DNA from: Roseomonas alba
Lineage (GTDB): Bacteria; Pseudomonadota; Alphaproteobacteria; Acetobacterales; Acetobacteraceae
Length of the DNA: 64,000 nt
Direction of reading: 5' to 3'
NCBI RefSeq assembly: GCF_019430885.1
Contig: NZ_JAHYBZ010000003.1
Location: 248,001 to 312,000, forward strand
The stretch's first letter is position 1, and each line of letters starts with the position of its first letter. Made by a program: the position numbers and the translations under genes. The notes below the pieces were generated by a model that was not told the DNA's origin, searched no databases, and worked only from the letters and a program-made list of their open reading frames with translations. This document shows, piece after piece, positions 33,976 through 43,583 of the stretch.

Positions 33976-35099
33976 CGCGCGCCGCCGAGCAGCCGCACCT
34001 TCTGGCCGGGCCGCAACGCCTGCACCCCGGCTGTCACCACGATGTCGCCGGCCGCGAGGCCGGCGCCGACCACGACATGGCCGGGATCATGGCGCACCAG
34101 TTCGACCGTGCGCAGCGCCACCGTCTGGTTGGCCGGATCGACCACCCAGACCGCCGGCTGATTGTCGGTCCGCGTCAGCGCCGAGGCGGGGATCGCGTAG
34201 CCGGCCGCCGAACCCAGGGTCAGCCGTCCCGTGACCGTCGCGCCGAGGCGCATCCCCGGTGGCGGATCGGCAAGACCGACGCGCACCTGGAAGGTCCCGG
34301 TCACGGCATCGGCGCGCGGCGAGACCTCCCGCACCCGGCCCGTCGTGCGCACCGAGGGATCGGAGGAGAGCACCACGTCGATGACCGGGTTGGCGGGAGC
34401 CTGGTCCTTCAGCGCCGGCGGCACATCGAACACTGCATCGCGCCCCTCGTCGCGCGCGACCTGGATGATCATGCGGCCGGGCTGCACCACTTCGCCGGGC
34501 TCAGCGCCGCGGGCGGTGACGCGGCCATTCACGTCGCTGACGAGCTCGGTGTAGCCGAGCCGCGTTTCCGCGATGCCGACCTGCGCCTGCGCCGCATCCA
34601 CCGCCGATTGCGCTGTCTGCCGCGCTTGCGCGGCCTGATCGTAGCGCACGCGCGTGGTCCAGCCGTCGCGCAGCAGTTCGGACTGGCGCCAGTAGTTGTT
34701 GGCCGCCTCGGTGAACTGCGCCTGGGCCGCCGCGAGCTGGGCGCGCGCGGCGCGTAGGCCGTTCTCCTCATTCTCGGGATTCAGGCGCGCCACGACCTGG
34801 CCCGCGCGCACGGCGTCGCCGACATTGACCATGCGTTCGACGAGGCGGCCGTCGATGCGGAAGGCGAGGTTCACCTCAGTCTCAGCCTGCACCGTGCCGG
34901 TCAGGGAGACGACCTCACCACCGGCGCTGTGCTCGACCGTCACCACGCGGACGGGGCGGACTTCAGGCTGCGGAGGCGGCGTATCCCCGTCACAACCCGC
35001 CAGCATCGCTGCGCCGAGCAGCAACGACAGACAGAGCCGCCTTCTCGAGACGAAGGAAAGCCGGCGGGGTCGAGGAAGCATGGCGGTATCCGGTGTCAT
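33972..35099 (-). CDS. RND efflux periplasmic adaptor (MFP) lipoprotein
   Basis: The 375-residue protein has a lipoprotein signal ending in LAGC (Cys36 if ATG 35099 is used; an in-frame ATG at 35081 would also give a good signal). The adaptor architecture follows: lipoyl half motif EVNLAFRIDGRLVERMVNVGD (shown in parts), a helical hairpin (about 125-190, rich in AQAQ and ARQTAQSAV), second lipoyl half GRVTARGAEPGEVVQPG, and a beta-barrel and membrane-proximal domain. It is the first gene of the leftward run that ends at 23150. Neither start has a strong Shine-Dalgarno sequence. Confidence 0.9.
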   Translation of the reverse strand: MTPDTAMLPRPRRLSFVSRRRLCLSLLLGAAMLAGCDGDTPPPQPEVRPVRVVTVEHSAGGEVVSLTGTVQAETEVNLAFRIDGRLVERMVNVGDAVRAGQVVARLNPENEENGLRAARAQLAAAQAQFTEAANNYWRQSELLRDGWTTRVRYDQAAQARQTAQSAVDAAQAQVGIAETRLGYTELVSDVNGRVTARGAEPGEVVQPGRMIIQVARDEGRDAVFDVPPALKDQAPANPVIDVVLSSDPSVRTTGRVREVSPRADAVTGTFQVRVGLADPPPGMRLGATVTGRLTLGSAAGYAIPASALTRTDNQPAVWVVDPANQTVALRTVELVRHDPGHVVVGAGLAAGDIVVTAGVQALRPGQKVRLLGGAR

Positions 35100-35647
35100 C
35101 GGTGCCTGATCGGAAAGGGCGGCAGGCCGGTTGGGACATGCACGGGACATGACCTCGGAAGCAAGCGCTTTGATGGTCCCTCGACATCGGCGCGCCCGGC
35201 TTCCCGGAGCCACACCCGGCGAAGACTGCGCCGACCCATCGTGCTTCTAATGGGCCTGGGCGCGTCGCGTCCTTGGCTGACAATCCCGGGATTGCGCATC
35301 ACATCCCGCCGCAGCCTCTCTCACAACGGGCCAACAGGGCGGGCACGGCATCGGGATCGTGATCGTATTGTTGCGATCTACGAGCGCCGACCCGGCCTTT
35401 CGCGAATGGTCGCGCCGCCAAGACCGCGCCGTGCCCGGCCGCCCGGGCGAAGCGGCCGCGCCGGACACCATGTCGGCGTAGGCTTGCGCCAACCGAAGCC
35501 CGGCCATGTCGCGACCCGGCCGGGCTTCGTCTAGCGCGCCTTCATCATCCATGCCTTCGCCTTGCGGGGGCATGGCGCCCGATCGGTGGGGCCATGCTCA
35601 GAACCGTCTTCGATCGCGTCGAGGGGGACCGCGATCGACCCTCGTGC
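35100..35647. other. Gene-free region upstream of the RND operon
   Basis: This 548-bp stretch between the RND adaptor start and the amidohydrolase stop has no convincing coding frame; the open frames in it look like GC-biased noise. It holds the AATCCCGGGATT palindrome near 35282, an AT-rich dip near 35355-35385 that may contain the leftward promoter, and a strong hairpin at 35495-35528. Confidence 0.5.
35495..35528 (-). terminator. Perfect 11-bp hairpin beyond the hydantoinase operon
   Basis: GAAGCCCGGCC (35495-35505) pairs perfectly with GGCCGGGCTTC (35518-35528) around a 12-nt loop. On the minus strand it lies about 120 nt after the last gene of the leftward hydantoinase set, so it may end that transcript. 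No U-tract follows in either direction. Confidence 0.45.
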
Positions 35648-36508
35648 TCACCGCCTGGCTTGCGCCAGATCGACAACCCGGGCCGCAACGGCAGCGAGAT
35701 GCGTGCGGATCGTGGCCAGTTCCGGCCGGCGCGTGCGCGCCTCCTCGTCCATGTAGAGGCTGCGGTTCATCTCGATCTGCAGGCTGTGAATGCCCAGATC
35801 CGGCGCGCCATGCTTGCGCACCGATTCGGCGCCGACGAAATGCGTGTTGCTGGTGACGCGATAGCCGAAGCCCTTCAGCACGCCGGCCACGACCTCCACC
35901 AATTCAGCACCGCAGGTGCTGCCGTTGCGGTCGCCCAGATCGAAATCAGACCGGCGCTGACCGGCATCGGGCGCATTGGCCGCGGGCATCGCCGGCATGG
36001 AATGGCAGCTCAGGTGGTAGGCCACGCCGTGCTTCGCGCGGAAGCCCTGCAACAGACGCGTCACCTCATTGTGGTACGGCCAGTAATAGTGGTCCAGGCG
36101 CTTGCGCACCTCCGCCACCGGCAGCGGCGCGTCGTAGAGCGGCTTGGTGCCGGCGCAAATGGTGGGGATCAGGCCGATGCCGCTCTTCGTCTTCGGGCCA
36201 GGGCGCAGCATTTCGGGCCACTCACCGGCCAATTGGCTGGGCTCGATGTCCAGCTCGTGCCGATTCAGGTCGATACAGGCGTTGGGGCAATGCGCGTAGA
36301 GCCATGTGGCGCCGGCCCCGACCACGCCGGCATAGCACTCCTCGACATACATCGAGATCGAGCGTTGCAAGTCGGTGAGCGAGGCGATGGACCGGAAATC
36401 GCGCGGGTATTCGGCACCGCTGCGCGGGATCTCGAACAGCACCGGGGCAGGCTCGCCGGCCGGGTCGCGCCGGGAGAAGACGCCCGGCATCACATCCATC
36501 AGCATCAC
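35648..36508 (-). CDS. N-formylglutamate amidohydrolase family protein
   Basis: The 286-residue protein has the family features FEIPRSGAEYP (near residue 25), a DLNRHELDIEP block (about 79-89, with Asp, Arg, His) and a late HLSCHSMPAM (about 163-172) that supplies metal ligands. The family, including HutG, removes a formyl or similar acyl group from the nitrogen of an amino acid. It lies last in the leftward hydantoinase set, a fitting place for releasing a free amino acid after ring opening. The 169-nt gap to the LLM gene upstream leaves room for a separate promoter. Confidence 0.8.
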   Translation of the reverse strand: MMLMDVMPGVFSRRDPAGEPAPVLFEIPRSGAEYPRDFRSIASLTDLQRSISMYVEECYAGVVGAGATWLYAHCPNACIDLNRHELDIEPSQLAGEWPEMLRPGPKTKSGIGLIPTICAGTKPLYDAPLPVAEVRKRLDHYYWPYHNEVTRLLQGFRAKHGVAYHLSCHSMPAMPAANAPDAGQRRSDFDLGDRNGSTCGAELVEVVAGVLKGFGYRVTSNTHFVGAESVRKHGAPDLGIHSLQIEMNRSLYMDEEARTRRPELATIRTHLAAVAARVVDLAQARR

Positions 36509-36677
36509 TGGTCCTCTTTCAAGATCATGCGCCCCCGCGGAGGCGGCTCGGCGGAGTGATCGTGCCTCGGCCGCGCCAAGGCCATCGCCCGCGCCTGTCC
36601 TTGGCCCGGATCGTCCGCGGCATCATGGACCCGCATCAGCTTGGGAAACAAATGCCGGCCCGGCGGGCCTGAGGCAC

Positions 36678-38006
36678 TCACTTTTCGCTCAGGTTCTCGC
36701 GCAGTGTCCGGCCGCGGTATTCGGTGCGGAACCGACCACGCCGCTGCAGCTCCGGCACCAGCAGTTCGACCACCGCGCTGATATCCGCCATCACCGCGAT
36801 CGCCTGGCCGAACATGAAACCGCCGCGACTGCCGGTCGCTTCGAAGGCTTCCTCCAGATGGTCGGCCACCTGGGCCGGCGTCCCGGCCACGGTCAAATCG
36901 TACTGCGTCGCGATGAGCAGGCCCTGTTCGAAGAATTCCTCGCGCGTGACCTCGGTATCGGCACCGAGCTTGGTGGCGAGCTTGTGCACGAGTCCGTTGG
37001 GCGTCGCATTGGTGGCGGCGATCTCGGCGCGGAGCTCGCCAAGCTTGAAGCGCGCCGGCAAGGTCGAGAAATCGTAGCCGTCGCTATAGGAGAGGAATAC
37101 CGCAACGCCCTCTGGCGTCAGGCTGGTCCGCAGCATCTCGCGATAAGCCTGTGCCTCCCGTGCCGTTTCACGCACAGCAATCGGCGTCTGCCACAGCACG
37201 CCGACGTCATCGGGATCCCGGCCGCATTCGATCAGGGCCGCGTCGAGGGCGGCACGCTGCTTCACCTGGAGCGCGCGGGGCATGTCGGCGCCGAAGACAT
37301 AGTCGGCGATCCTTGCCGAAGCCTGCACGCCGCGCGGCGAGCCCCCGGCCTGCACGATCACCGGACGGCCCTGCGGCGCCGGCGGCGTGTTGAGCGGCCC
37401 TTCCACCTTGAAGAAACGACCTTCGAACCTGACGTCGTGCACCTTGGCCGGATCGGCGACCTGGCCCGTTTCCTGATCCCAGATCATCGCGTCGGACTCC
37501 GTCGCGTCCCAGAGCTCATGGCAGACGGCGACGAATTCCTCCATCCGCTCATAGCGGCGATTGTGTTCCATGAGCTGGTCGAAGCCGAAATTCGCGGCAT
37601 CCGAGCGGCGCGTGGAGGTGACGAGGTTCATCGCGATGCGGCCATTGGTGAGATGGTCGAGCGAGCTCATCAGCCGCGCCATGTAGTAGGGATGCATGAA
37701 GGTCGTCGAATAGGTGAGGCCGAGGCCGATATGCTGCGTCACCCGCGACATCGCGACCATCACCGGGTTCATGTCGACGCGCGGGAAGTAGACGCCCCAT
37801 TTCACCGCATCGTCGCGTGAACCTTTCCAGGTGTCCGGCACGCCGGTGCCGTCGCCCGAGAACAGCATGTCCAGACAGCCTCGTTCCGCGATGCGGGCAA
37901 CGTCCTCATAGAGCGTGACGTCGGGGAAGGTGCGATCGCCCCAGGCGCCGGGCAGGTTCCAGCGCCCGTTCATATGCGTGGTCGAGAGGTTGAAAGCGAG
38001 ATGCAT
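36678..38006 (-). CDS. LLM-class flavin-dependent monooxygenase (NtaA/SnaA/DszA family)
   Basis: The 442-residue protein begins MHLAFNLSTTHMNG and has the family blocks ARIAERGCLDMLFSGDG (about 37-53), GLTYSTTFMHPYYMARLMSS, NGRIAMNLVTS and the C-terminal VPELQRRGRFRTEYRGRTLR. These enzymes use FMNH2 delivered by a separate reductase to cleave C-N or C-S bonds, as in nitrilotriacetate and dibenzothiophene sulfone breakdown. ATG 38006 is preferred, with AGGA just upstream; the frame runs further upstream without family similarity. It is 80 nt downstream of the second hydantoinase B gene. Confidence 0.88.
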   Translation of the reverse strand: MHLAFNLSTTHMNGRWNLPGAWGDRTFPDVTLYEDVARIAERGCLDMLFSGDGTGVPDTWKGSRDDAVKWGVYFPRVDMNPVMVAMSRVTQHIGLGLTYSTTFMHPYYMARLMSSLDHLTNGRIAMNLVTSTRRSDAANFGFDQLMEHNRRYERMEEFVAVCHELWDATESDAMIWDQETGQVADPAKVHDVRFEGRFFKVEGPLNTPPAPQGRPVIVQAGGSPRGVQASARIADYVFGADMPRALQVKQRAALDAALIECGRDPDDVGVLWQTPIAVRETAREAQAYREMLRTSLTPEGVAVFLSYSDGYDFSTLPARFKLGELRAEIAATNATPNGLVHKLATKLGADTEVTREEFFEQGLLIATQYDLTVAGTPAQVADHLEEAFEATGSRGGFMFGQAIAVMADISAVVELLVPELQRRGRFRTEYRGRTLRENLSEK

Positions 38007-38086
38007 CTTCCTGGGCACGCGAAGACTCCGTCGAACGCCGAAGCGACAGGGGCGATGTGGATGCCGGGGTTGGCGACGACGGCAGG

Positions 38087-39760
38087 CTATTCCGTGTAGC
38101 CGTAGAGCTCGCGGGCGGCTTTCTCCGAAATCAGTCCGTATTCGAGGTCGCGCGCAACGAGATGCCGCTCCCTTCCGGCAGGGTCGCCGACGCCGCCGCC
38201 GCCAGGCGACTGCACCAACACGCGCTCGCCGGGCGCCACGGCGTAGAGACCCTTGTCCGGCATGCTCCTGCCGGAGGCGAGCCCCATATAACCATTGGCC
38301 CCATTCGCACCGCCGAAGGCACCGAGCGCGGGATACTTGATGCGCTCGAAGATGTTGGCGAAGTTGAAGGTCTCGGGGATCGAGTTCTCGAACTCCATCG
38401 CCTGTCCAAGCCCGCCCCGGAACGCGCCGGCACCGCCGGAGTCCTGCCGGAACTCCTTGCGCCAGACGACGATGGTGGACATGGATTCGAAGATCTCGAT
38501 CGGGCCGCCGCGCACGCCCGACGGAAAGCCCGTGGCCGACATGCCGTCGCGATAGGGCAAGGCGCCCATGCCTCCGGTCGTCACGACGCCGACAATGAAG
38601 CCGTTGCCGAAGACGGGCGGGCTCTGCCACGGGCCCGAAGCGCGGATGTTCCACAACACGCCGGCGCCCTCGGCGGGAATCTGGTCCGGGATCGCCTGGC
38701 GCAACGCGCCGAAGACCAGGTCAGGCAACATCAGCCCGATGAGATGGCGTGAGACGACAGCAGCCGGCTTCAGCGCGTTGACGATGCAGCCCTCGGGCGC
38801 CGAGACGGTCCGTGGCGCGAGCGATCCGGCATTGTTCGGCACGTCGCGCACGATGGCGACGCCGAGCGCGTAGGAGGTGTAAGCCAGAGTGTAGCAGAGC
38901 GGCACGTTGAAGTTGTGCTTCGTCATGCCGGCGGAGCCGGCATAGTCCACATGGATGCCGCTGTCGGAGATGGTTAGCGCCGCCTTCAGGGTAATCGGCT
39001 CGCCACCCTGGCCATCCAGTGTGATCGACGAGTGCCAGGTCCCCTTGGGCAGCTTGGCAACCTTCGCCAGGACGGCGTTGTAGGAGGTGTCGATGACATG
39101 GTCGGCCAATTCATCGAGCTCGGTCAGGTTGAACTCGGCCATCATGTCGAGCAGGCGCTCACAGCCCACCGCGTTGCAGTTGATCAGCGAATAGACATCG
39201 CCCACCGTCTCCACCGGCTGTCGCGTATTCGCCCGAATCACCGCCATCAGGCTCTCATTCATCCGGCCGCCCGAGACGATCTTCAGAATCGGCAGATAGA
39301 GCCCCTCCATGAAGACATCGCGGGAGGAGGACATGTCCTGCATGCCCCCGATATCCAGCACGTGACTGTTGCAGGCGAGGAAGCCGATGAGCTTGTCACC
39401 GAGAAAGCACGGCGTAGTCAGCGAGATGTCGTTCAGATGGCCGGTGCCCATCCACGGGTCGTTGTGGATGAAGACATCGCCCGGCTTCATCGTCTCCGGC
39501 GGATAGGCATTGATGACATGACCCACCGCCAGCGCCATCGAGTTGATGTGCCCCGGAGTGCCCGTCACCGCCTGCGCCAGCATCCGCCCCTTCGCGTCGA
39601 AGACGCCCGCGGCGAGATCGCCCGACTCCCGCACGATGGTGGAGAACGCCGTGCGCTGGCATACCTGCGCCTGTTCCTCCACCACCGCCAGCAGCCGGTT
39701 CCACATGACCTGCTTGTCGATCAGGCTGATCTTCGGCCTGGGCGCGGCATTGTCGAGCAT
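38087..39760 (-). CDS. hyuB: Hydantoinase B/oxoprolinase family protein, copy 2
   Basis: The 557-residue protein is the B subunit type of ATP-dependent hydantoinase, oxoprolinase or acetone carboxylase enzymes. Typical blocks are VNRLL-like VMWNRLLAVVEEQAQ at the N-terminus, GHINSMALAVGHVI, FIHNDPWMGTGHLNDI (about 97-112), GGIxD loop and the Gly-rich C-terminal VQSPGGGGVGDPAGRER. It is a tandem paralogue of the gene at 39766, only 5 nt away, with segments of identical DNA. Both copies lie downstream of hyuA, so one HyuA may serve two B subunits. Confidence 0.92.
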   Translation of the reverse strand: MLDNAAPRPKISLIDKQVMWNRLLAVVEEQAQVCQRTAFSTIVRESGDLAAGVFDAKGRMLAQAVTGTPGHINSMALAVGHVINAYPPETMKPGDVFIHNDPWMGTGHLNDISLTTPCFLGDKLIGFLACNSHVLDIGGMQDMSSSRDVFMEGLYLPILKIVSGGRMNESLMAVIRANTRQPVETVGDVYSLINCNAVGCERLLDMMAEFNLTELDELADHVIDTSYNAVLAKVAKLPKGTWHSSITLDGQGGEPITLKAALTISDSGIHVDYAGSAGMTKHNFNVPLCYTLAYTSYALGVAIVRDVPNNAGSLAPRTVSAPEGCIVNALKPAAVVSRHLIGLMLPDLVFGALRQAIPDQIPAEGAGVLWNIRASGPWQSPPVFGNGFIVGVVTTGGMGALPYRDGMSATGFPSGVRGGPIEIFESMSTIVVWRKEFRQDSGGAGAFRGGLGQAMEFENSIPETFNFANIFERIKYPALGAFGGANGANGYMGLASGRSMPDKGLYAVAPGERVLVQSPGGGGVGDPAGRERHLVARDLEYGLISEKAARELYGYTE

Positions 39761-39765
39761 CGGGT

Positions 39766-41448
39766 CTAGCCCTCCACCATGTCGTGCGATCGGGTGCGAT
39801 GGCCGTAGAATTCCTGCGCAGCCGCCTCCGAGATCAGCCCGTATTCAAGGTCGCGAACGACGAGCGAGCGGTCGCGCGACAGGGGATCGCCCACACCGCC
39901 GCCACCCGGCGAGGAGACGGCAATCCGCACGCCCGGCGGAATCTCGTATCGCCCCTTGCCCGACAGCAATTCGCCCGTGGAAAGCTGCAGCCGCCCGGAC
40001 GCCCCGCTGCCGCCACCCGCGGTCCCCTTGGCCGGATTCTCGACCCGCTCATAGCCGGTGAAATACTGGAAGCTCTCCGGGATGGTGTTCTCCATCTCGA
40101 TGGCCTGGCCGAGCCCGCCGCGAAACGCGCCGGCACCGCCGGAGTCCTGTCGGAACTCCTTGCGCCAGACGACGATGGTGGACATGGATTCGAAGATCTC
40201 GATCGGGCCGCCGCGCACGCCCGACGGAAAGCCCGTGGCCGACATGCCGTCGCGATAGGGCAAGGCGCCCATGCCGCCCGTCGTCATCACCTGGGTCAGG
40301 AAGCGGTTGGAAATGCGGGCCGGGCTGTCCCAGGGACCCATCACATTGATGCCCCAGAGGCCACATGTGCTCTCGGCGGGAATCTGGTCGGGCATCGCCT
40401 GGCGCAGGCAATTATAGACCAGGTCCGGCAACATCAGCCCCACCTGGGCCCGGCCGAACACCGCGGCCGGCTTCAGCGCGTTGAGGATGCAGCCCTCGGG
40501 CGCGGAGATGGTACGAGGGGCGAGCGAGCCGGCGTTGTTCGGCACGTCGCGCACGATGGCGACGCCGAGCGCATAGGACGTATAGGCCAGCGTGTAGCAG
40601 ATCGGCACGTTGAAGTTGTACTTCGTCATGCCCGTCGAACCGGCATAGTCGACATGGATGCCACTGTCGGAGATGGTCAGCGCTGCCTTCAGCAGCACGG
40701 GCTCATCGCGCCCATCCAGTTGCAGCGACCCGTGCCACGTCCCCTTCGGCAGCTTGGCGATCTTCGCCAGGACGGCGCTGTAGGAGGTGTCGATGATATG
40801 ATCGGCCAGGGCGCCGAGATCGGTCAGGCCGAATTCGGCCATCATGTCGAGCAGGCGCTCACAGCCCACCGCGTTGCAGTTGATCAGCGAATAGACATCG
40901 CCCACCGTCTCCACCGGCTGTCGCGTATTCGCCCGGATCACCGCCATCAGGCTCTCATCCACCTCGCCCCCATCGACGATGCGGAGGATGGGCAGATAGA
41001 GCCCCTCCATGAACACGTCGCGCGAACTGGTGCGATCCACCACGCCGCCGATGTCCAGCACATGGCTGTTGCAGGCGAGGAAGCCGATGAGTTTGTCACC
41101 GAGAAAGCACGGCGTGGTCAGCGAGATGTCGTTCAGATGGCCGGTGCCCATCCACGGGTCGTTGTGGATGAAGACATCGCCGGGCTTCATCGTCTCCGGC
41201 GGATAGGCATTGATCACATGACCCACCGCCAGCGCCATCGAGTTGATGTGCCCCGGAGTGCCCGTCACCGCCTGCGCCAGCATCCGCCCCTTCGCGTCGA
41301 AGACGCCCGCGGCGAGATCGCCCGACTCCCGCACGATGGTGGAGAACGCCGTGCGCTGGCACACCTGCGCCTGCTCCTCCACCACCGCCAGCAGCCGGTT
41401 CCACATGATCTGCCTGTCGATCAGGCTGATCTTCGGGATCGTGTTCAT
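39766..41448 (-). CDS. hyuB: Hydantoinase B/oxoprolinase family protein, copy 1
   Basis: The 560-residue protein has the same architecture as its downstream paralogue: the N-terminal 120 residues differ at only a few positions, while the middle (about 130-160, near DRTSSRDVF) and the C-terminus (from about residue 480) diverge. Its start overlaps the hyuA stop by 4 nt, so it is the primary partner of HyuA. The ATP-dependent HyuA/HyuB pair opens cyclic imide or lactam rings such as hydantoins or 5-oxoproline; the substrate here is unknown. Confidence 0.92.
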   Translation of the reverse strand: MNTIPKISLIDRQIMWNRLLAVVEEQAQVCQRTAFSTIVRESGDLAAGVFDAKGRMLAQAVTGTPGHINSMALAVGHVINAYPPETMKPGDVFIHNDPWMGTGHLNDISLTTPCFLGDKLIGFLACNSHVLDIGGVVDRTSSRDVFMEGLYLPILRIVDGGEVDESLMAVIRANTRQPVETVGDVYSLINCNAVGCERLLDMMAEFGLTDLGALADHIIDTSYSAVLAKIAKLPKGTWHGSLQLDGRDEPVLLKAALTISDSGIHVDYAGSTGMTKYNFNVPICYTLAYTSYALGVAIVRDVPNNAGSLAPRTISAPEGCILNALKPAAVFGRAQVGLMLPDLVYNCLRQAMPDQIPAESTCGLWGINVMGPWDSPARISNRFLTQVMTTGGMGALPYRDGMSATGFPSGVRGGPIEIFESMSTIVVWRKEFRQDSGGAGAFRGGLGQAIEMENTIPESFQYFTGYERVENPAKGTAGGGSGASGRLQLSTGELLSGKGRYEIPPGVRIAVSSPGGGGVGDPLSRDRSLVVRDLEYGLISEAAAQEFYGHRTRSHDMVEG

Positions 41449-43535
41449 GCGGCGATCCCCTTCCGCTCCATCACGATCGAGCCGGCTGCGTCGATCCAGG
41501 CGTCGAAGCTCGCGGTGACGTAGGTGGTCGTCTCCGTCTCGACGATGATGGCTGGGCCTTCGATCACCTCGCCCGGGCGCAGCGCCTCACGGCGATAGCG
41601 CTTCACGCCGATGCGCGCTTCCGCCCTGCCATCGAAGATCTGCACCGTGTCGCCGCCGGCGGTGGCCTTGGCCATCGATACCGGCCCGACTTCCTCCGGC
41701 AGCGTGGCGGGTGTGGAGCAGCTCACCGACCAGGCCATGATCTCGATCGCCGCCTGCGGGATCGCGCGGTTGAACATCACCTGGTAGGTGCGCTCATACT
41801 GCGCGCGCAGACCGTCGACATCCTCCGCGGTCAGGTCGCGCAGCGGCAGGTCCACGGGAATCTCGTGACCCTGGCCGACATAGCGCATGAAGGCCACGCG
41901 CGTTTCCTCGACCGGCTTGCCCTGCGCCGAAGGCCCGACCCAGGCCATGATCTCGGCCGAGGTGGAGGAAAGCAGCGCACTCGCGCCCTCATGGTCGAAG
42001 GCGTCGAGGCGCATGTATTTGGTCTTGACGATCTCATAGGAGACCGGGGCGGCGAGGAAGCCGACCGCCGAGCCGACGCCGGCATTGGCGGGGATGATGA
42101 CGCGCGGCGCGCCGATCTTTTCCGCCACGCGGGCCACATGCAACGGCGCGGCGCCGCCGAAGGCGATCATGGTATGGGTGCTGGCGACCACGCCGCGCTC
42201 CACGGTGTGGGAACGGGCAGCACTCGCCATGTTCTCGCACACCATCTCATATACCGCGTAGGCAGCCATCTCCGGGCTGAGGCCGAGCGGCTTGCCGATA
42301 TGCCCGTCAAGCGCCTCCATCGACAGCTCCGGCTTCAGCGTGATGGATCCGCCGGCGAATGCCTTGGGATCGATCAGGCCGAGCGCCACGTCGGAATCCG
42401 TCACCGCGGGCATGGTGCCGCCCCCGCCATAGCAGGCCGGGCCGGGCACCGAGGACGCGCTCTCAGGCCCGACCGTCACGCGCTGAAGCGTGTCGATGCG
42501 TGCCAGCGAACCGCCCCCCGCACCGATCTCGACCATCTCGATGACCGGGATGCGCAGCGGCAGGCCGGAGCCCTTGAGGAAGCGCGCCGCGCGATCCACC
42601 TCGAAGAAGCGGGAGGTTTCCGACTTGTAGTTCTCGACCAGGCTCACCTTCGCCGTGGTGCCCCCCATGTCGAAGGCGATGACACGCTTCTCCCCGAGCC
42701 GCGCGGCGATCTGCGAGGCGAAGATGGCGCCGCCCGCCGGGCCGGATTCCACCAGCCGCACCGGGAAGGCCCGCGCCGTGGCGACAGAGGTCAGGCCGCC
42801 ACCCGAGGTCATCAGGCTGAGCACGCCCTTGAAACCCATGGCGGCCAGCCGTTCCTCCATGCGCGCCAGGTAGCCGTCCATCAGCGGCTTCACATAGGCA
42901 TTGGCGACGGTCGTCGAGGTCCGCTCATACTCACGGATCTCCGGACAGACCTCGCAGGAGAGCGAGACGTAGAGGCCGGGCACGACCTCATCGAGCAGCG
43001 CCCGGACGCGTTGTTCATGTGCCGGGTTCATGTAGCTGTGCAGCAATGCGACGGCGACGCTCTGGATGCCCTTCGCCTTCAGGCTCTGCGCGATCTGCAG
43101 GAGCTGCGCCTCGTCGAGGGGCATCAGCTCATTGCCGCGCGCATCCATGCGGCCGCGCACGGTGAAGCGCAGCGGCCGGGCCACCAGCGGCGCGGGGCGC
43201 TCCAGGGCCAATTCGTACTGGTCGTAGCGGCTCTCCGTACCGATCTCGAGGATGTCGCGGAAACCATCGGTGCCGATCAACGCGGTGCGGGCGCCGCGCC
43301 GCTCGATGATCGCGTTGGTCGCCAGCGTGGTGCCGTGGACGAAGGCCTCGACATCGCCGATGCGGCAGCCCGACTGGCGCAGGATCTCGGCGATGCCGTT
43401 CAGCACGCCTTCCTCGGGCGCGGCCGGCGTGGTGAGGACCTTGGTCGTCCAACGCTGCGTGGGGCTCTCCAGCACCACATCCGTAAAGGTGCCGCCGACA
43501 TCGGCCGACATCCTGAGGCTGGTCACGTCACTCAC
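41445..43535 (-). CDS. hyuA: Hydantoinase A/oxoprolinase family protein
   Basis: The 696-residue ATP-binding subunit has the phosphate-binding motif DVGGTFTDVV at residues 12-21 and the second ASKHA-type motif FDMGGTTAKVSLV at about 288-300, with RTSTTVANAYVKPLM and SGGGLTS between. The C-terminal domain holds GPAIIVETETTTYV. It phosphorylates the substrate amide with ATP so that HyuB can open the ring. Length matches the usual 690-720 residues. It overlaps hyuB copy 1 by 4 nt and follows the ABC binding protein by 48 nt, so uptake and ring opening are likely co-expressed. Confidence 0.94.
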   Translation of the reverse strand: MSDVTSLRMSADVGGTFTDVVLESPTQRWTTKVLTTPAAPEEGVLNGIAEILRQSGCRIGDVEAFVHGTTLATNAIIERRGARTALIGTDGFRDILEIGTESRYDQYELALERPAPLVARPLRFTVRGRMDARGNELMPLDEAQLLQIAQSLKAKGIQSVAVALLHSYMNPAHEQRVRALLDEVVPGLYVSLSCEVCPEIREYERTSTTVANAYVKPLMDGYLARMEERLAAMGFKGVLSLMTSGGGLTSVATARAFPVRLVESGPAGGAIFASQIAARLGEKRVIAFDMGGTTAKVSLVENYKSETSRFFEVDRAARFLKGSGLPLRIPVIEMVEIGAGGGSLARIDTLQRVTVGPESASSVPGPACYGGGGTMPAVTDSDVALGLIDPKAFAGGSITLKPELSMEALDGHIGKPLGLSPEMAAYAVYEMVCENMASAARSHTVERGVVASTHTMIAFGGAAPLHVARVAEKIGAPRVIIPANAGVGSAVGFLAAPVSYEIVKTKYMRLDAFDHEGASALLSSTSAEIMAWVGPSAQGKPVEETRVAFMRYVGQGHEIPVDLPLRDLTAEDVDGLRAQYERTYQVMFNRAIPQAAIEIMAWSVSCSTPATLPEEVGPVSMAKATAGGDTVQIFDGRAEARIGVKRYRREALRPGEVIEGPAIIVETETTTYVTASFDAWIDAAGSIVMERKGIAA

Positions 43536-43583
43536 CTGGAACCCCCGCTCTGGTCATCGAGACATCGGCGACAAGGCCGGCCA

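Larger units (their letters stand above)
38087..41448 (-). repeat. Tandem hydantoinase B duplication with blocks of perfect DNA identity
   Basis: Comparing the two copies gives at least three perfectly identical blocks: 38448-38572 with 40151-40275 (125 bp, offset 1703), 39135-39235 with 40835-40935 (101 bp, offset 1700) and 39516-39661 with 41216-41361 (146 bp, offset 1700). The blocks are separated by clearly diverged stretches. Confidence 0.9.
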
